From Synchiropus splendidus (Eukaryota > Chordata > Actinopteri > Syngnathiformes > Callionymidae): a stretch of 64,000 nt of DNA. Positions 25,676 through 36,218 of this stretch are shown here, one piece after another. The stretch spans positions 3,354,563-3,418,562 of the forward strand of contig NC_071348.1 of assembly GCF_027744825.2 (NCBI RefSeq). Direction: 5' to 3'. A program made the translations under genes and the position numbers. The first letter of the stretch is position 1. Each line of letters begins with the position of its first letter. Below the pieces are notes generated by a model that had not been told where the DNA came from, searched no databases, and saw nothing but the letters and a program-made list of their open reading frames with translations.

Positions 25676-25950
25676 CGATTACAGAGACGAATTTGGTCTT
25701 GCATGCGGAGGTATGGAATGGCTGGGCACTGAGACAAAGGGCTGAACCGACATCTGGCCACGCAGAGCGCTGGACCCTCCGGGGAGTCCTGGTTCCTCTT
25801 GGCTCAGTGGAGATGTTGTGCCAGGAGGAGGAGAGGCGGAGCCACGTGACGTCGATGACGGAGCCCGCCACCGCACCACACATGCGCACATCAACCACTA
25901 ATACATTCAAACGAGTGGCGCCACCGCTTCCAGTTCATAGAAGAATCAAT
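25676..25950 (-). promoter_or_regulatory. Non-coding first exon and promoter of zinc-finger gene C
   Basis: The minus strand has a strong donor (TAATCG|GTGAGTCC) ending an exon at 25676, within a GC- and CpG-rich stretch at about 25500-25900. This is the only such stretch between genes C and D, so I assign it to gene C. Confidence 0.45.
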
Positions 25951-28054
25951 GAGCAATTTGAATTCTGTTTGATTGGTTAAGTTAAGGGCACTAATGATAA
26001 GCTTGATCATAAAACAGTGACTGTGTGTTTAATGTTTCATCCGTTCTGTCAACCTACCAAAGGTGAGTCACGGGGGCAGCAGCTGTAGGAAAGAGGCCCA
26101 TTCTTCTTTCACAACAGGGACTTTCTCCAGGCAAAACCCTAGTCAACAGTGAGACGTTTGAACTTTGAAACAGCTGGTGTGTTTGACTGGATCGGAAGCG
26201 GGAAAGTCGGTTTGTGGTTGGAACCAACAAAATTGGTTCGAGCACATGACATCATCTGTAGGTGTGTCGTGTTCTCTGTTTACAAAAGGAAAGGGAAGTC
26301 AAGGAGGTACTGGAAATAACATTCATTCAAATAAATATATGCTTTGTTCACTCGGGACACCTACAGGAGCAGTGTCATTCTTTCACCCATCGGCGCCAAA
26401 GCCTTCCCGGTGGATGCCTCAGGTGCTGCATCAATGTTCCCTCCGAACAGTCTCTCCTCATGGCTTCAGCCAGTATCTTCACAGGACATTTGCTTTGACA
26501 TGTACACTTTGCGCGAGAGCATCAATGTCTCTTAACAGAAACTGGTGCAATGGCTGCTTACTGGTTTGTTACTCATCCGTGAAGCTCATGAAGGCTTGAG
26601 TCTCAGGACTATTAGGAACAATCTGAGCCGTCAGAAGTCCATCTTTAAGGCGGAATTAAAGGTGTTTATATTTCATTCAGAGCAGCAATGTAGGTCGAGT
26701 TTAAATACACAAAAGAAACTGTTTAAAATTGATGAATTAAAAACAGTATAACACGGAAAACACAATTAGAGAAGTTTGTAAGAGACCTTGGATAATGTAC
26801 ACCTCCAGTGTATCTACCACGCATCTGTTTACTCGTGAGAACAACTACCCAGAAACCAACAAGTTAAAATCAAAGGAGTTTATTCTCTGACAGAGGAGTC
26901 GAGTTTCCCTGACGCAACTACGCCTGACTTAGCCTTAGTTCAAGTGGTGTAGTGAGACGAAGGCTATCTGGCCCTGACCCTTTGGGTTTAAGTCACAGTC
27001 TCTGGTCATTGGTCCTGGTCTCCTTAGGCCCTGGTCGCCATGGTTCAAAGTCAAAGGTGTTGTGTCGACACCACCCAGTTTGGAGCGACTTTGATGAATC
27101 CCGATGAGTCCTTTTTGTGGGTTGCTGTTAACAGATAATCCGGTCCACTCTTCTGACTGGCTTCTTCTGCTGGTTGACTGGCTCAGTGGTTAATAATTCC
27201 TCCTCCATACCCATCTCTGATCCCCAGAGGTTCCTTGTCTTTCACATTCCTACACTTGGAGGAAAGGAGGTACTTTTCCCCACAAACTCAGGATCAGATC
27301 AGGCGGTTTGGACCAGCTCGTCCATTGCTCCTTGGTTCTCAAACTAGGTGGTTCCTACCTGTCGTAACTCACTCGTCCATTCCACGCATTCTTCCACGCA
27401 TATAGGGCCAAATTGAGGTTACCTTACCAAATATCACAAGGTTAAAGGTGCGGAAGCCACAACCATGTCACCCTAAACAGGTCAAATACCCCTTCCCATA
27501 TTGTAGTAACAGTCTATCTACATCGACTTTGTATGCAACTCAGTAACTTACATTACAAGAACGTACAACCCACTCAAATTGGTAGTTACACGAGCTGGCT
27601 CGCATTTGACTCTCGACATTTTCTTTACCAAGACTATGCTGTATAACACAGAAGGGAGACACTGAGCAGTGAATGTAATTCCAAATTTATTCTCTCCAAC
27701 AATGGACAATGAGAATCAACAAAAAACATTCTTAAACATTATTTACAACAGATGTTCCCCAAATGTAAGATACCCGATCGAAGAAGAACTTTACAAAATT
27801 GGAAACAAGCAAAACTTTTTCCAACACAGTAAGAGGAGTCGTGCCATAGAAACAAAGACATTTTTATTAACACAAAACAAAGACATTTGACCCAAACTTT
27901 AGGGCTTTTCAAGAAAGGTAGAATCAAACCATGGTAAAATCAAAAATAGCAAACATGTTTCAGGTCAAATATATAAAAAAAAGTACTGGAACTTAACATC
28001 AGTGAACTAAGAAACTACCAAAAAAAGGCATCAAAGGTTGACCTACTTCACGGT
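25951..28054. other. Intergenic sequence and 3' UTR of zinc-finger gene D
   Basis: TTTATT at 27686-27691 and again near 27863 read AATAAA on the minus strand. They are candidate poly(A) signals for gene D, 190-370 bp past its stop. No gene is supported between 25951 and 27680. Confidence 0.45.
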
Positions 28055-31000
28055 TCACCGATGTGAAGCATGCATTTGCTGATGCTCTTCCAATAAATCA
28101 GGAAAAGCAAAGGCTTTGTCACATTCATTGCACTCGTACACAACTTGACCCATATGGCTTTCCTGATGCTGTTTAAAAAGTGACCAGTGTTTGAAGGTCT
28201 CGAGACACAAATCGCAGCTGTAAAGACCTTCCCCCTGTTGAACATGGAGACTCATATGCAAGGAAAGCTCATGTTCTGAGGCCATGGCTGCGCCACACTG
28301 GTCACACTGGAACTCCTTTTCTACCTCATGTGTTTGCTTTGTCGAGTCCTGTTTAGCAAGATGTCTTTTCATGTGTTTCTTAAGGTAATGCCTGAAAGCA
28401 AAGGTTTTCTGACATAGCCGACATCTGTAGGGTCTGTCATTCTCATGAAGGACAGTACGATGCTCCAGGAGGGCACTTTGAGAGGGGAATGACATGGTGC
28501 AGTCTGTGCAGTTGTACAGGTCGCCACTGATCACATCCACGTCTTCATCCTCTCTTGCAGTTCTCAATGCAACCTGGGCGTTCTTTACTGACGGTTGGGT
28601 TTTCTGTTTAGAGCACACGTGCACCTCATAGGCTTTGCTTCCCAAAAAGCTGCAATTACAGACTAGACAGTGGATTTCAGCTTCTGGAGTAGAGGGCTGT
28701 TCCTTTTTGATACAAATTCCACTCGAGTGAGTGGAAAAGTGTTTGCTCAATTCGTCGCCGTTGGTAAAGCTGAGCTTGCACACAGAGCAAATGAAGTCAG
28801 TCGAGTGATCCATTTCTTTCTTCAGGTCTAATGTCAGTGAGTCAGTTGAATGCTGAACATCAGGATGTTCAGTCGACAGGTGTTTGATCAAATGAGATGC
28901 CTGTAAGAAATTCTTATGACAAGCACTACATTTGTACCGTCGTTCTTCAGCCACTTTGCAACCGTGCTCCAAGAGTGCTTCTGATTCTCCAAAGCACTCA
29001 TTACAGTCACCACAGCGATACTGCAGAGGTAACGCTGCGCTCTCAGACTTCTTTGGACTTGACATTGGCATCGTCTCAGATGTGTGAGTTTTTCTGTGTT
29101 CAAATCTGCTGCTTTTAGAGTTGAAAACCCGATCACAAATGTCACAAGGAAAGTTTTCCTCACGATGGCTAGCCATGTGCACTGCTAACTGAGAGGCTCC
29201 AGTAAACGTGAGCTGACACTTGGTGCAGCGATGGGCCCGACTCTTGCCATGAGTGTTCTTGTGTTTGCGTAAGGCAAACTGAGAGACAAAGCCCTTCCCA
29301 CACAGTTGACACTGAAATTCCGACTTGTGTATTCTCTGGTGATGCTCTAACTGTCCCGCCAGGAAAAAGCATTTGCCACACTCGGCACACTCGTGCGGTT
29401 TCTCTCCGAGGTGACACCGTTGGTGATCTTCTAGGGATTCCGATGTTGTGAATGTCTTGCCGCATACGTGGCATGGAAAATAGGGAGCCGTGTCTGAGTC
29501 GCTGTCCTCACCAGTTTGGTCTTCACCGTCATCAGCTACCATCTGTTGGCTGTTGGCCAGTGGAGGAACATTATTCTTGACCTCATTTTTATGATGTTTT
29601 TTATAGTGTCTCATGAGCGAAGTTTCGGCACTATAGCTCCTGTTGCAAAAACGACACTTGAGCATTTCATTTGGATGCTCTTCAGCATAATGCGCGCATA
29701 AAGTCGGCCCGGAGTTGAACCTATACGTGCACAGCTTGCAAGCATATGCTCTTGTTGGATCATGAAAGGCTCTATGGTTGTCAAGTTCAGACTGGGTGTT
29801 CAAAACCTTTGTGCAGTCTGGGCAAGAGTATTTCTTACTATTATAGTGGACCCTCATGTGTTGAACCAGGTTTGCTTGGCTATCACATATTTTGCCGCAC
29901 GTGGAGCAGGTGTGTCGCTTTATATCGAGCTCTTCTCTCCTGTGGTCTTCCAGGTGTGTTATAAGCAACAATCCATCTGTGAAGGACTTGTGACATTCAG
30001 AACATTGGTAACGCACCTCCTCCTTTTGGCTTTTTCGGCTCTTCTCCGGATTACCTTTGGTAGATAATACAACGGAGGGGGATGTCGTTTTGGTGGAGAT
30101 GTCAAAGGAAAGCTGCGAGTCAGCTGCAGTCTGATCAACTTTTGCTTCAGAATTATTCACACGATTCCCAGCCGGGACATCTTTTGGCATGCACTTCCTT
30201 TTATGTTTGCGGAGAGCCATCTTATTCCAGAATCCCTTTCGACATACAGGACAGTGAAAATAGGGAGCTGTATGTACCCGTAAGTGAGCCTGATACGCAC
30301 TGATATTTCCCAAGGTCTTGCCGCATGTTGTGCACTGGAATGGCCTGGGCGTCTCTACAGTGAGAATTGTATCCAGCTCACATGTTAAATTGGATGTACT
30401 ACCAAGCTTTTCATTGAGCTGCTTTTGATCAGAGCTCTTGTCTAAGCCTGACATGTTGGATAGATGATGTTGCAAAGAAGCCGTCCTCACTGGTTGATCA
30501 GTTGTTTCAAGTTGGTGCACATTTAAGAAGTGCTCTTGAAGTTGAGAGAACAATGAAAAGCGTGAAGTGCAGTAGGCGCACGAAAAGCCCTGGTCGCACT
30601 TCTCCTCCGTTGCGTGGTCCTCGCCTGGTTTGTCTTGGGAGCTACCACACGGTTCTTTGGATTTCTCGAGGAACTTTGCGCACTTCAAGTGATGACGCTG
30701 CACATAATCCTTCCTTGGAAACCGTTCACCACAATATTGACATGAAAACGGCCACACGGAACTGTGGAACTGCATGTGATTTTTTAACGAGGATGCGTTT
30801 GCAAAAGAAAGGGAGCAGTAGGTGCAAGTGTGGTCTGCCATTGACTTCAAGTCTATCTGAGGCCTCTTCAGAGTGACATTTCTCAATTTGTCAAGGGGTT
30901 TATCTGCAGTGCTCAAAGAATGATTTCTTGAAGATCGCTTTTTCAGGACGCCCTTGCACATGTTCTTCATGTGCCACTTCAAAGATTTTTCATGACTGAA

Positions 31001-34000
31001 AGTAGCGCTACATTGCTTGCACTTAAAGTGTTTAACAGTATGAAACAGGGTGATGTGTCTGTTAAGGGTAGACAAGGCAGGAAACGACTTAAAGCAAAAC
31101 TTGCACTGGGGGGTCTCTTGAGATTCCATGGGACCTTTGTCGAGGGAACTCTTCCAACCTTGGGCAACATCATCAAGAGATAGTTTGGGTATACAGATTT
31201 CCAATCGCATTTTTTTTACTTTACAACTGGCCTGATGCACCTTAAGATGGTCAAACCTTGAAAAGGAGCTTTGACATGACTTGCAACGATAGGGTTTGGC
31301 CTCATTGTGTGTCAGAATATGATTTCTCAGGCTTCTTGCCTTCAGGAAGCATTTGTTGCAAAATGTGCATTTGTACCGCAAGTCAGCTTCTTTTGCCGAT
31401 TCCACCTGTGATGGGGACGGGTCGCATGACTCCTTTGTACCATCATCATGCGCTGGATAATCTGGCTCAACCTTATGACAGATTTCCATATGCTGTGTGG
31501 CCAAAGTACGACTACGAAATCGTTGTCCACAACGAGAACAAGGGTAGGGTTGAAGACCACTATGTTTAACTGAATGCCTGAGTAGCTCCGATTTAAACTT
31601 GAAATCCTGATTACAATGGAGGCACTTAAACACTGGCTTTTTTGTGACAGACTGTGAAGGGGTTTCTTGGACATTGGGAACAACGGGTGGTTTACTTTCT
31701 ACTTGAGGGGGCTTGGGCTTGGGCTTTACTTGAGGGGGCTTGGGCTTGAGTGACATAACACATCTGTTCTGATGTACAGGGAGTTTTCTGTGTGGAAAGT
31801 ACTGTCCACATCCGAAGGGACAACAAGTCAGAGTGTTCTTTTCATGTGCTATGAGATGAGCCAGCAGCCGATCTTTTTTACCTAACATTCGTGGGCAGAT
31901 CGTACAAGGATAAGTATACTTGGGAGGTGGAATAGCCTTAGCTGCAGGTGCAACAGCTGCTGCAATAGCTGCAGGGGCAACAGGTTCTTCAGGCTTTTGC
32001 GAGCAAGTATTCATATGGGCGTCCAGTTTACTCTTCCCAAAGTATTGTCCACAAGTATTGCAAAGAATCAATGAATTTGCCGCATGGCCATTAAGATGAC
32101 GATAAAGGTGGTATTTCTTGCCAAATGTGCGTGGACAAGTGGAACACCGAAAAGAATGATTTTTTACAGTGACTACAACGGGGGGCTCAACTTTGGGAGG
32201 TGGAGGAGGGTCATTCCGACATGTCATGACATGGAAGTTTATTCTTTTACGTCCAAAGCACTGCCCGCAACGTTTGCACTTGATCAGGGTGTTCAATTTG
32301 TGGCCTAACAGATGTCCAAAAAGCATGTTTTTCTTTGTAAACTCAGCTTGACAGATTTCACACTTTTTAGGTTTGACATGCGTGTTTTGGGGAATGGTTT
32401 TTCGGTTGGGGCGCGCTGTATTGTCAGGAGGTAGTTTCAAAACACTGCCTTCTCGATCTGGTGTTTTACTATCCTTAGTTTCTATCTTCAGGGTTTCTAG
32501 ATGCCTCAGGAAAGTAGTCAAGTCCTTATAGTAATGCATGCAATCTGGGCATCGAAGATTGCCATTGCCACTTTGATGATGCAACTTACAGTGTTGAATA
32601 AGTTCTCCAATGGTTGGAAGAACCTTCAGGCATGCTGTGCACAGTATCCTCCCCTCATGGACACTTTTATGCTCAATCAGGTAAGAGCGATTTTTAAACC
32701 GTCTCTGACATTTTTCACACTCATGCGGTTGAACACCTTTGTGAATGAGCTCGTGTGTTCTAACTGAATCCCATGTGCTAAATCGTTTTTGGCAAATACG
32801 ACACCTCGGCAGTGCCCCTGATTCGCTCTTTTCAGACTGATTCACGACCGTCACGAGTGTGCCTGGCTCTCCATCTCTAACCTTGTCCCCAGTAAGCATA
32901 GCTAGTCTGTGTTTTTTCATGTGTCTGGACTTCCCAGACCCATACTGATAAACAGCTGGGCAGAAACGGCATTTGAATTTTGGTGCATTTTTAAGCTCCT
33001 TTAATGGGAGAGTCTTCCGTCTCGCCACATACTTTTTGGACTCACTTTCCCCTTTGTTTGTGCCGCTCTTGGGTCTTTGCACATTAACTTTCTCCTGCTC
33101 TGTATGTTTCGAAAAATTAAACTCATCCTTTGACAGTCGACTTAAGGTCTTTCTGAGACAAAAGTTTTTTATGTGCCTGTATCGATTGGAAGTCATCGTG
33201 AATGTGACAGGACACAAAGGACACTGGTATTTATTTCCAACTTTTTCATGGACTTTTGAGATTTTTTCCCCGACACATTTACGGAGATGACGACCCAGAT
33301 TGAAACTGTACTTGAAAAAGCGAGGGCAAAGAGGGCATTTGAATGTATACTCTGTCTCTGGAGATGCCTTTTCTTGTTTCAAAATGCGCTTTGTAATGAT
33401 ATGAGAGGATGTTGCGCCTTTGTGTTCAGTTTGTTGATGCTTTTTGGCCTTCACCAGCGATAAAAAGGTTTTTTGACAATATTTACATTCATGGACTTTG
33501 GTTATCTTTCGAAGTTTAACATAGCATTCAGGCATTTTTTCACCATTTGTTTCTGCGGCCACTTCTCTTTGAGATGGTTGACGTAAATCAGCGAGCTTGC
33601 TTAAGTTTTTAGCACTACGTACATGATTTAAGGGGCGACATATACGGGTTTGTAGCTGGTGTCTCCGTACCCCCCCAGCTTGAGCAAAATAACGGCCACA
33701 TACCTCACAAACAAAGGGAGTCTTTCCAGTGTGTCCACGCATGTGTGACACATATGGATTAAATTTTGCAAACTCAATCCCACATTTCGCGCAACGATAA
33801 GGCCCTTTGAATTTTGCTTTCTTCGCGCCAGAAGGAGTGCGGGGCAGGCTAGCATTGGCTACACTACAAATATCATCTTGAGCATCTTCATGTGCGACTG
33901 CGCTACGACTGCTTATTGGGTGGCAATTGTAGTGGTGTTCTATTAGGAGATCTGCACTCCTGGCTAAGTGCTTGCATGTTGCACATTGGAATACGTAACT

Positions 34001-35563
34001 TGTTGGATTAACTGGCTCGTTTTGCTGGATGATCACTATAGGATGGAATCTGTACCTTTCATGAGAATGTCCGAGACTTGTTACTTTGGACTGCTCATCT
34101 GATGGTGGAGCGGTGCCATCAACTTCATTTGGCTCTGTGACGGCTTCTTCCGTGTCAGATGAAGTCATTCCTGACAGTGGCTCGAACATTTCTGTCAGAG
34201 GCGATGCGTTGTTCGTTTCTATGGCAGCTAAGTTAAGAGGTGATGGTGGTTTGCTCACATCATTTCCAGGGTTCTGATTGGGATGGGGGTCTTGTTCCAT
34301 CATCTCTGGAGCACTCCTATCGTCCACGTCATTTGTCATGATCCGAGCATCCATATCATTTGTTGTGAGCCGATCGCCCTCCTCATTTGTTATCGGATCA
34401 TCCATATCATTTGTTGTGATCCGATCGCCCTCCTCATTTGTTATCGGATCATCCACATCATTTGTTGTGATCCGATCATCGTCCTTATTTGTTGTTGTCA
34501 TTGGCTCGTCCACGTTGCTTGTTGTGATCTGAGCGTCCTCTTCACTTGTTGTGTTTGAACCATCCACATTGTTTGTTGCGAGGAAATCGTCTGCATCATT
34601 TGTTGTGATCAAATCGTCAACATCCTTTGCTGTGATCGAACCATCCACAGTGTTTGTTGTGATCAAATCCTTGACATCCCTTGTTGAGATCGAACCATCC
34701 ACGGTGTTCGTTGTGATCGAATCGTCCACGGTGTTTGTTGCGAGGAAATCGTCTGCATCATTTGTTGGGATCGGACCATCCACATTGTTTGTTACGATCT
34801 GACTACCGTTACTGTTCATTGTAATCGCATCATCCACATCTGTCCCTGCGATCTGATCGTCGTCTTTTGTTGAAAGTAACGGACACTTTTCTGTGGATTC
34901 ATTGAGGTCTAAATCCATCATGGACTGGCCCTCATTTTCCTCCACGTTAGTTTCCATCTCCTCTTCACCGTCAGGTCTCTCAAGGGCGACTTCAAAATTT
35001 TCACAGTGCTCTCCAGTACAACTTTCAGTTTGTCGGCTACATGATGCCATAAGATCATAAGGGTTTGAATCTCCAACAGGCTTAGCAGCAAATGAATTAA
35101 CTTGTTCATTAGAACTGAATCCACCAAAGGTGTTTTGGTCAGAGTGTTTGACCGCAGCTGCTTGGGTGGCTTGTGCCATACCAGGATTCATGAAGACCTC
35201 CGAGTTGAACTCCAAAGATGACGAAGTTGACAGTGCTCCTTCTTGGCTAAATAGTTCATTTGAAATGGTGGAAAAGAGTGGATATCCTGGTGTGGATAGC
35301 TCATTGCAGAATATGTCTAAGCTATCACATTGTGCTTTTATAGGCAGGTGACTTGCCAATTTGCCATCACCACCTTGCCACGGCTGTCCCCAAGAGCCTT
35401 TCTCACCGTCATAGCCAGAGCTCAAGTCTGCTAAACAGGATTCTGAATTTAATCCAAAGTTCACTTGAGCTACAGAGTTTGAAAAGTCACTTTCAAATAA
35501 CTCATTTTGCTGAAAAGGAAGCTCCTCTGGTCCAGAGGTCATTACCAATGTCCTTGGGTCCAT
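28055..35563 (-). CDS. Giant C2H2/C2HC zinc-finger protein D (about 47 fingers, 2502 aa)
   Basis: This very large, probably nuclear, DNA- or RNA-binding protein is coded in one exon of 7.5 kb. I start it at the ATG at 35563 (MDPRTLVMT): the frame extends further upstream only through a splice acceptor (exon begins 35646). Residues 1-230 are acidic and finger-free. Residues about 235-425 are a degenerate repeat rich in Asp, Thr and Asn (units like TTNDVDDPI). From about residue 525 to the C terminus I count about 47 finger motifs. Many are C2HC rather than C2H2, often alternating. Fingers 12-17 (about residues 1065-1270) are three copies of a two-finger module joined by Pro/Lys-rich linkers. 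The C terminus is a dense block of fingers ending CNECDKAF...HQQMH. TGEKP linkers are mostly absent. I do not recognise an orthologue. Confidence 0.9.
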   Translation of the reverse strand: MDPRTLVMTSGPEELPFQQNELFESDFSNSVAQVNFGLNSESCLADLSSGYDGEKGSWGQPWQGGDGKLASHLPIKAQCDSLDIFCNELSTPGYPLFSTISNELFSQEGALSTSSSLEFNSEVFMNPGMAQATQAAAVKHSDQNTFGGFSSNEQVNSFAAKPVGDSNPYDLMASCSRQTESCTGEHCENFEVALERPDGEEEMETNVEENEGQSMMDLDLNESTEKCPLLSTKDDDQIAGTDVDDAITMNSNGSQIVTNNVDGPIPTNDADDFLATNTVDDSITTNTVDGSISTRDVKDLITTNTVDGSITAKDVDDLITTNDADDFLATNNVDGSNTTSEEDAQITTSNVDEPMTTTNKDDDRITTNDVDDPITNEEGDRITTNDMDDPITNEEGDRLTTNDMDARIMTNDVDDRSAPEMMEQDPHPNQNPGNDVSKPPSPLNLAAIETNNASPLTEMFEPLSGMTSSDTEEAVTEPNEVDGTAPPSDEQSKVTSLGHSHERYRFHPIVIIQQNEPVNPTSYVFQCATCKHLARSADLLIEHHYNCHPISSRSAVAHEDAQDDICSVANASLPRTPSGAKKAKFKGPYRCAKCGIEFAKFNPYVSHMRGHTGKTPFVCEVCGRYFAQAGGVRRHQLQTRICRPLNHVRSAKNLSKLADLRQPSQREVAAETNGEKMPECYVKLRKITKVHECKYCQKTFLSLVKAKKHQQTEHKGATSSHIITKRILKQEKASPETEYTFKCPLCPRFFKYSFNLGRHLRKCVGEKISKVHEKVGNKYQCPLCPVTFTMTSNRYRHIKNFCLRKTLSRLSKDEFNFSKHTEQEKVNVQRPKSGTNKGESESKKYVARRKTLPLKELKNAPKFKCRFCPAVYQYGSGKSRHMKKHRLAMLTGDKVRDGEPGTLVTVVNQSEKSESGALPRCRICQKRFSTWDSVRTHELIHKGVQPHECEKCQRRFKNRSYLIEHKSVHEGRILCTACLKVLPTIGELIQHCKLHHQSGNGNLRCPDCMHYYKDLTTFLRHLETLKIETKDSKTPDREGSVLKLPPDNTARPNRKTIPQNTHVKPKKCEICQAEFTKKNMLFGHLLGHKLNTLIKCKRCGQCFGRKRINFHVMTCRNDPPPPPKVEPPVVVTVKNHSFRCSTCPRTFGKKYHLYRHLNGHAANSLILCNTCGQYFGKSKLDAHMNTCSQKPEEPVAPAAIAAAVAPAAKAIPPPKYTYPCTICPRMLGKKDRLLAHLIAHEKNTLTCCPFGCGQYFPHRKLPVHQNRCVMSLKPKPPQVKPKPKPPQVESKPPVVPNVQETPSQSVTKKPVFKCLHCNQDFKFKSELLRHSVKHSGLQPYPCSRCGQRFRSRTLATQHMEICHKVEPDYPAHDDGTKESCDPSPSQVESAKEADLRYKCTFCNKCFLKARSLRNHILTHNEAKPYRCKSCQSSFSRFDHLKVHQASCKVKKMRLEICIPKLSLDDVAQGWKSSLDKGPMESQETPQCKFCFKSFPALSTLNRHITLFHTVKHFKCKQCSATFSHEKSLKWHMKNMCKGVLKKRSSRNHSLSTADKPLDKLRNVTLKRPQIDLKSMADHTCTYCSLSFANASSLKNHMQFHSSVWPFSCQYCGERFPRKDYVQRHHLKCAKFLEKSKEPCGSSQDKPGEDHATEEKCDQGFSCAYCTSRFSLFSQLQEHFLNVHQLETTDQPVRTASLQHHLSNMSGLDKSSDQKQLNEKLGSTSNLTCELDTILTVETPRPFQCTTCGKTLGNISAYQAHLRVHTAPYFHCPVCRKGFWNKMALRKHKRKCMPKDVPAGNRVNNSEAKVDQTAADSQLSFDISTKTTSPSVVLSTKGNPEKSRKSQKEEVRYQCSECHKSFTDGLLLITHLEDHRREELDIKRHTCSTCGKICDSQANLVQHMRVHYNSKKYSCPDCTKVLNTQSELDNHRAFHDPTRAYACKLCTYRFNSGPTLCAHYAEEHPNEMLKCRFCNRSYSAETSLMRHYKKHHKNEVKNNVPPLANSQQMVADDGEDQTGEDSDSDTAPYFPCHVCGKTFTTSESLEDHQRCHLGEKPHECAECGKCFFLAGQLEHHQRIHKSEFQCQLCGKGFVSQFALRKHKNTHGKSRAHRCTKCQLTFTGASQLAVHMASHREENFPCDICDRVFNSKSSRFEHRKTHTSETMPMSSPKKSESAALPLQYRCGDCNECFGESEALLEHGCKVAEERRYKCSACHKNFLQASHLIKHLSTEHPDVQHSTDSLTLDLKKEMDHSTDFICSVCKLSFTNGDELSKHFSTHSSGICIKKEQPSTPEAEIHCLVCNCSFLGSKAYEVHVCSKQKTQPSVKNAQVALRTAREDEDVDVISGDLYNCTDCTMSFPSQSALLEHRTVLHENDRPYRCRLCQKTFAFRHYLKKHMKRHLAKQDSTKQTHEVEKEFQCDQCGAAMASEHELSLHMSLHVQQGEGLYSCDLCLETFKHWSLFKQHQESHMGQVVYECNECDKAFAFPDLLEEHQQMHASHR
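34290..34830 (-). repeat. Coding minisatellite in zinc-finger gene D
   Basis: A tandem repeat within the coding exon gives units such as TTNDVDDPITNEEGDR. Two adjacent 51-bp units (34357-34407 and 34408-34458) are nearly identical, and a third starts at 34459. Flanking units of about 30-45 bp are more diverged (TTNTVDGSI, TTNDADDFL). All keep the frame. Confidence 0.8.
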
Positions 35564-35597
35564 CTGAGGGAAATAGTCCACTTTCAGTTGGATTCCC

Positions 35598-35753
35598 TTA
35601 CAAGCCTTGAAATATCCATTTCTCAGCACAGCTTTGCAGTTCGTTCCTAAACAAAGCACAAAATAAAATTAAAGACAAATGCTAAATATTCAGACTTGAG
35701 CAGAAAGAGAAGGCATCTGACCTTTTCTTCCAAACAGAATCTGTTGAGGCCAT
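35598..35753 (-). promoter_or_regulatory. Spliced upstream ORF in the 5' UTR of zinc-finger gene D
   Basis: A 26-codon uORF starts at the ATG at 35753 in a putative 5' UTR exon (35783-35722, acceptor CTTCCAG, donor AAAAG|GTCAGA). It continues in the coding exon from 35646 and stops at 35598, 35 bp before the main ATG. It could reduce translation of the main ORF. A second, 4-codon uORF precedes it in the same exon. Confidence 0.45.
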
Positions 35754-35777
35754 CAGGTGGGATGCATGATGCGATGG

Positions 35778-35860
35778 GACAACCTGGAAGATAATCAAAC
35801 CAAATCGTTGTAGTTCAATAGGTTACAATGTGCCACACTTGGAGGAACAAAACCAAAACA
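35778..35860. repeat. 83-bp direct repeat, copy 1
   Basis: This matches 36387-36469 at 82 of 83 positions. The copy includes the 3' splice site and first few bases of the 5' UTR exon at 35783-35722. Confidence 0.85.
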
Positions 35861-36218
35861 TTTGGACTGTGGAAATTCTAGGAGGCTGCCAAGTGTGGTA
35901 CCGCAGGCTCCTGCGAGCAGTGTCCATCAAGTGACATCATGGTCGCACGTTAAAAGATGACACAGAGATTTCAAAACGTACTTGGTTGCTGCGCTGGGTT
36001 AGGCGGAATGTTCAGCGTCTGTCGTGCAAGCTCAAGTCCATTTGAAGACACTGCAGCGCTGGCGGATTAAAAAAAAAAAGGATCACTAATGTGATGGAAA
36101 AATTATTGTAACTGTTCAGACGAATGGAAGGTTACTGGTGAAGGCTGCCTAAATGTTTTTGTAATACCATTCCTCTTTGTTTTCAGAACTTGCAGAATGA
36201 GCTTCTCACAGATGCTCA

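Noticed and set aside
34290..34830. Regular repeats that might suggest a CRISPR-like array
   Set aside because: The repeats are in frame within a long coding exon, contiguous without unique spacers, and in a vertebrate genome. It is a coding minisatellite.
35564..35659. Extension of zinc-finger protein D upstream to 35659
   Set aside because: The frame begins at a GTG and runs through a clear splice acceptor (TTTGTTTAG), so the first residues are intronic or UTR.
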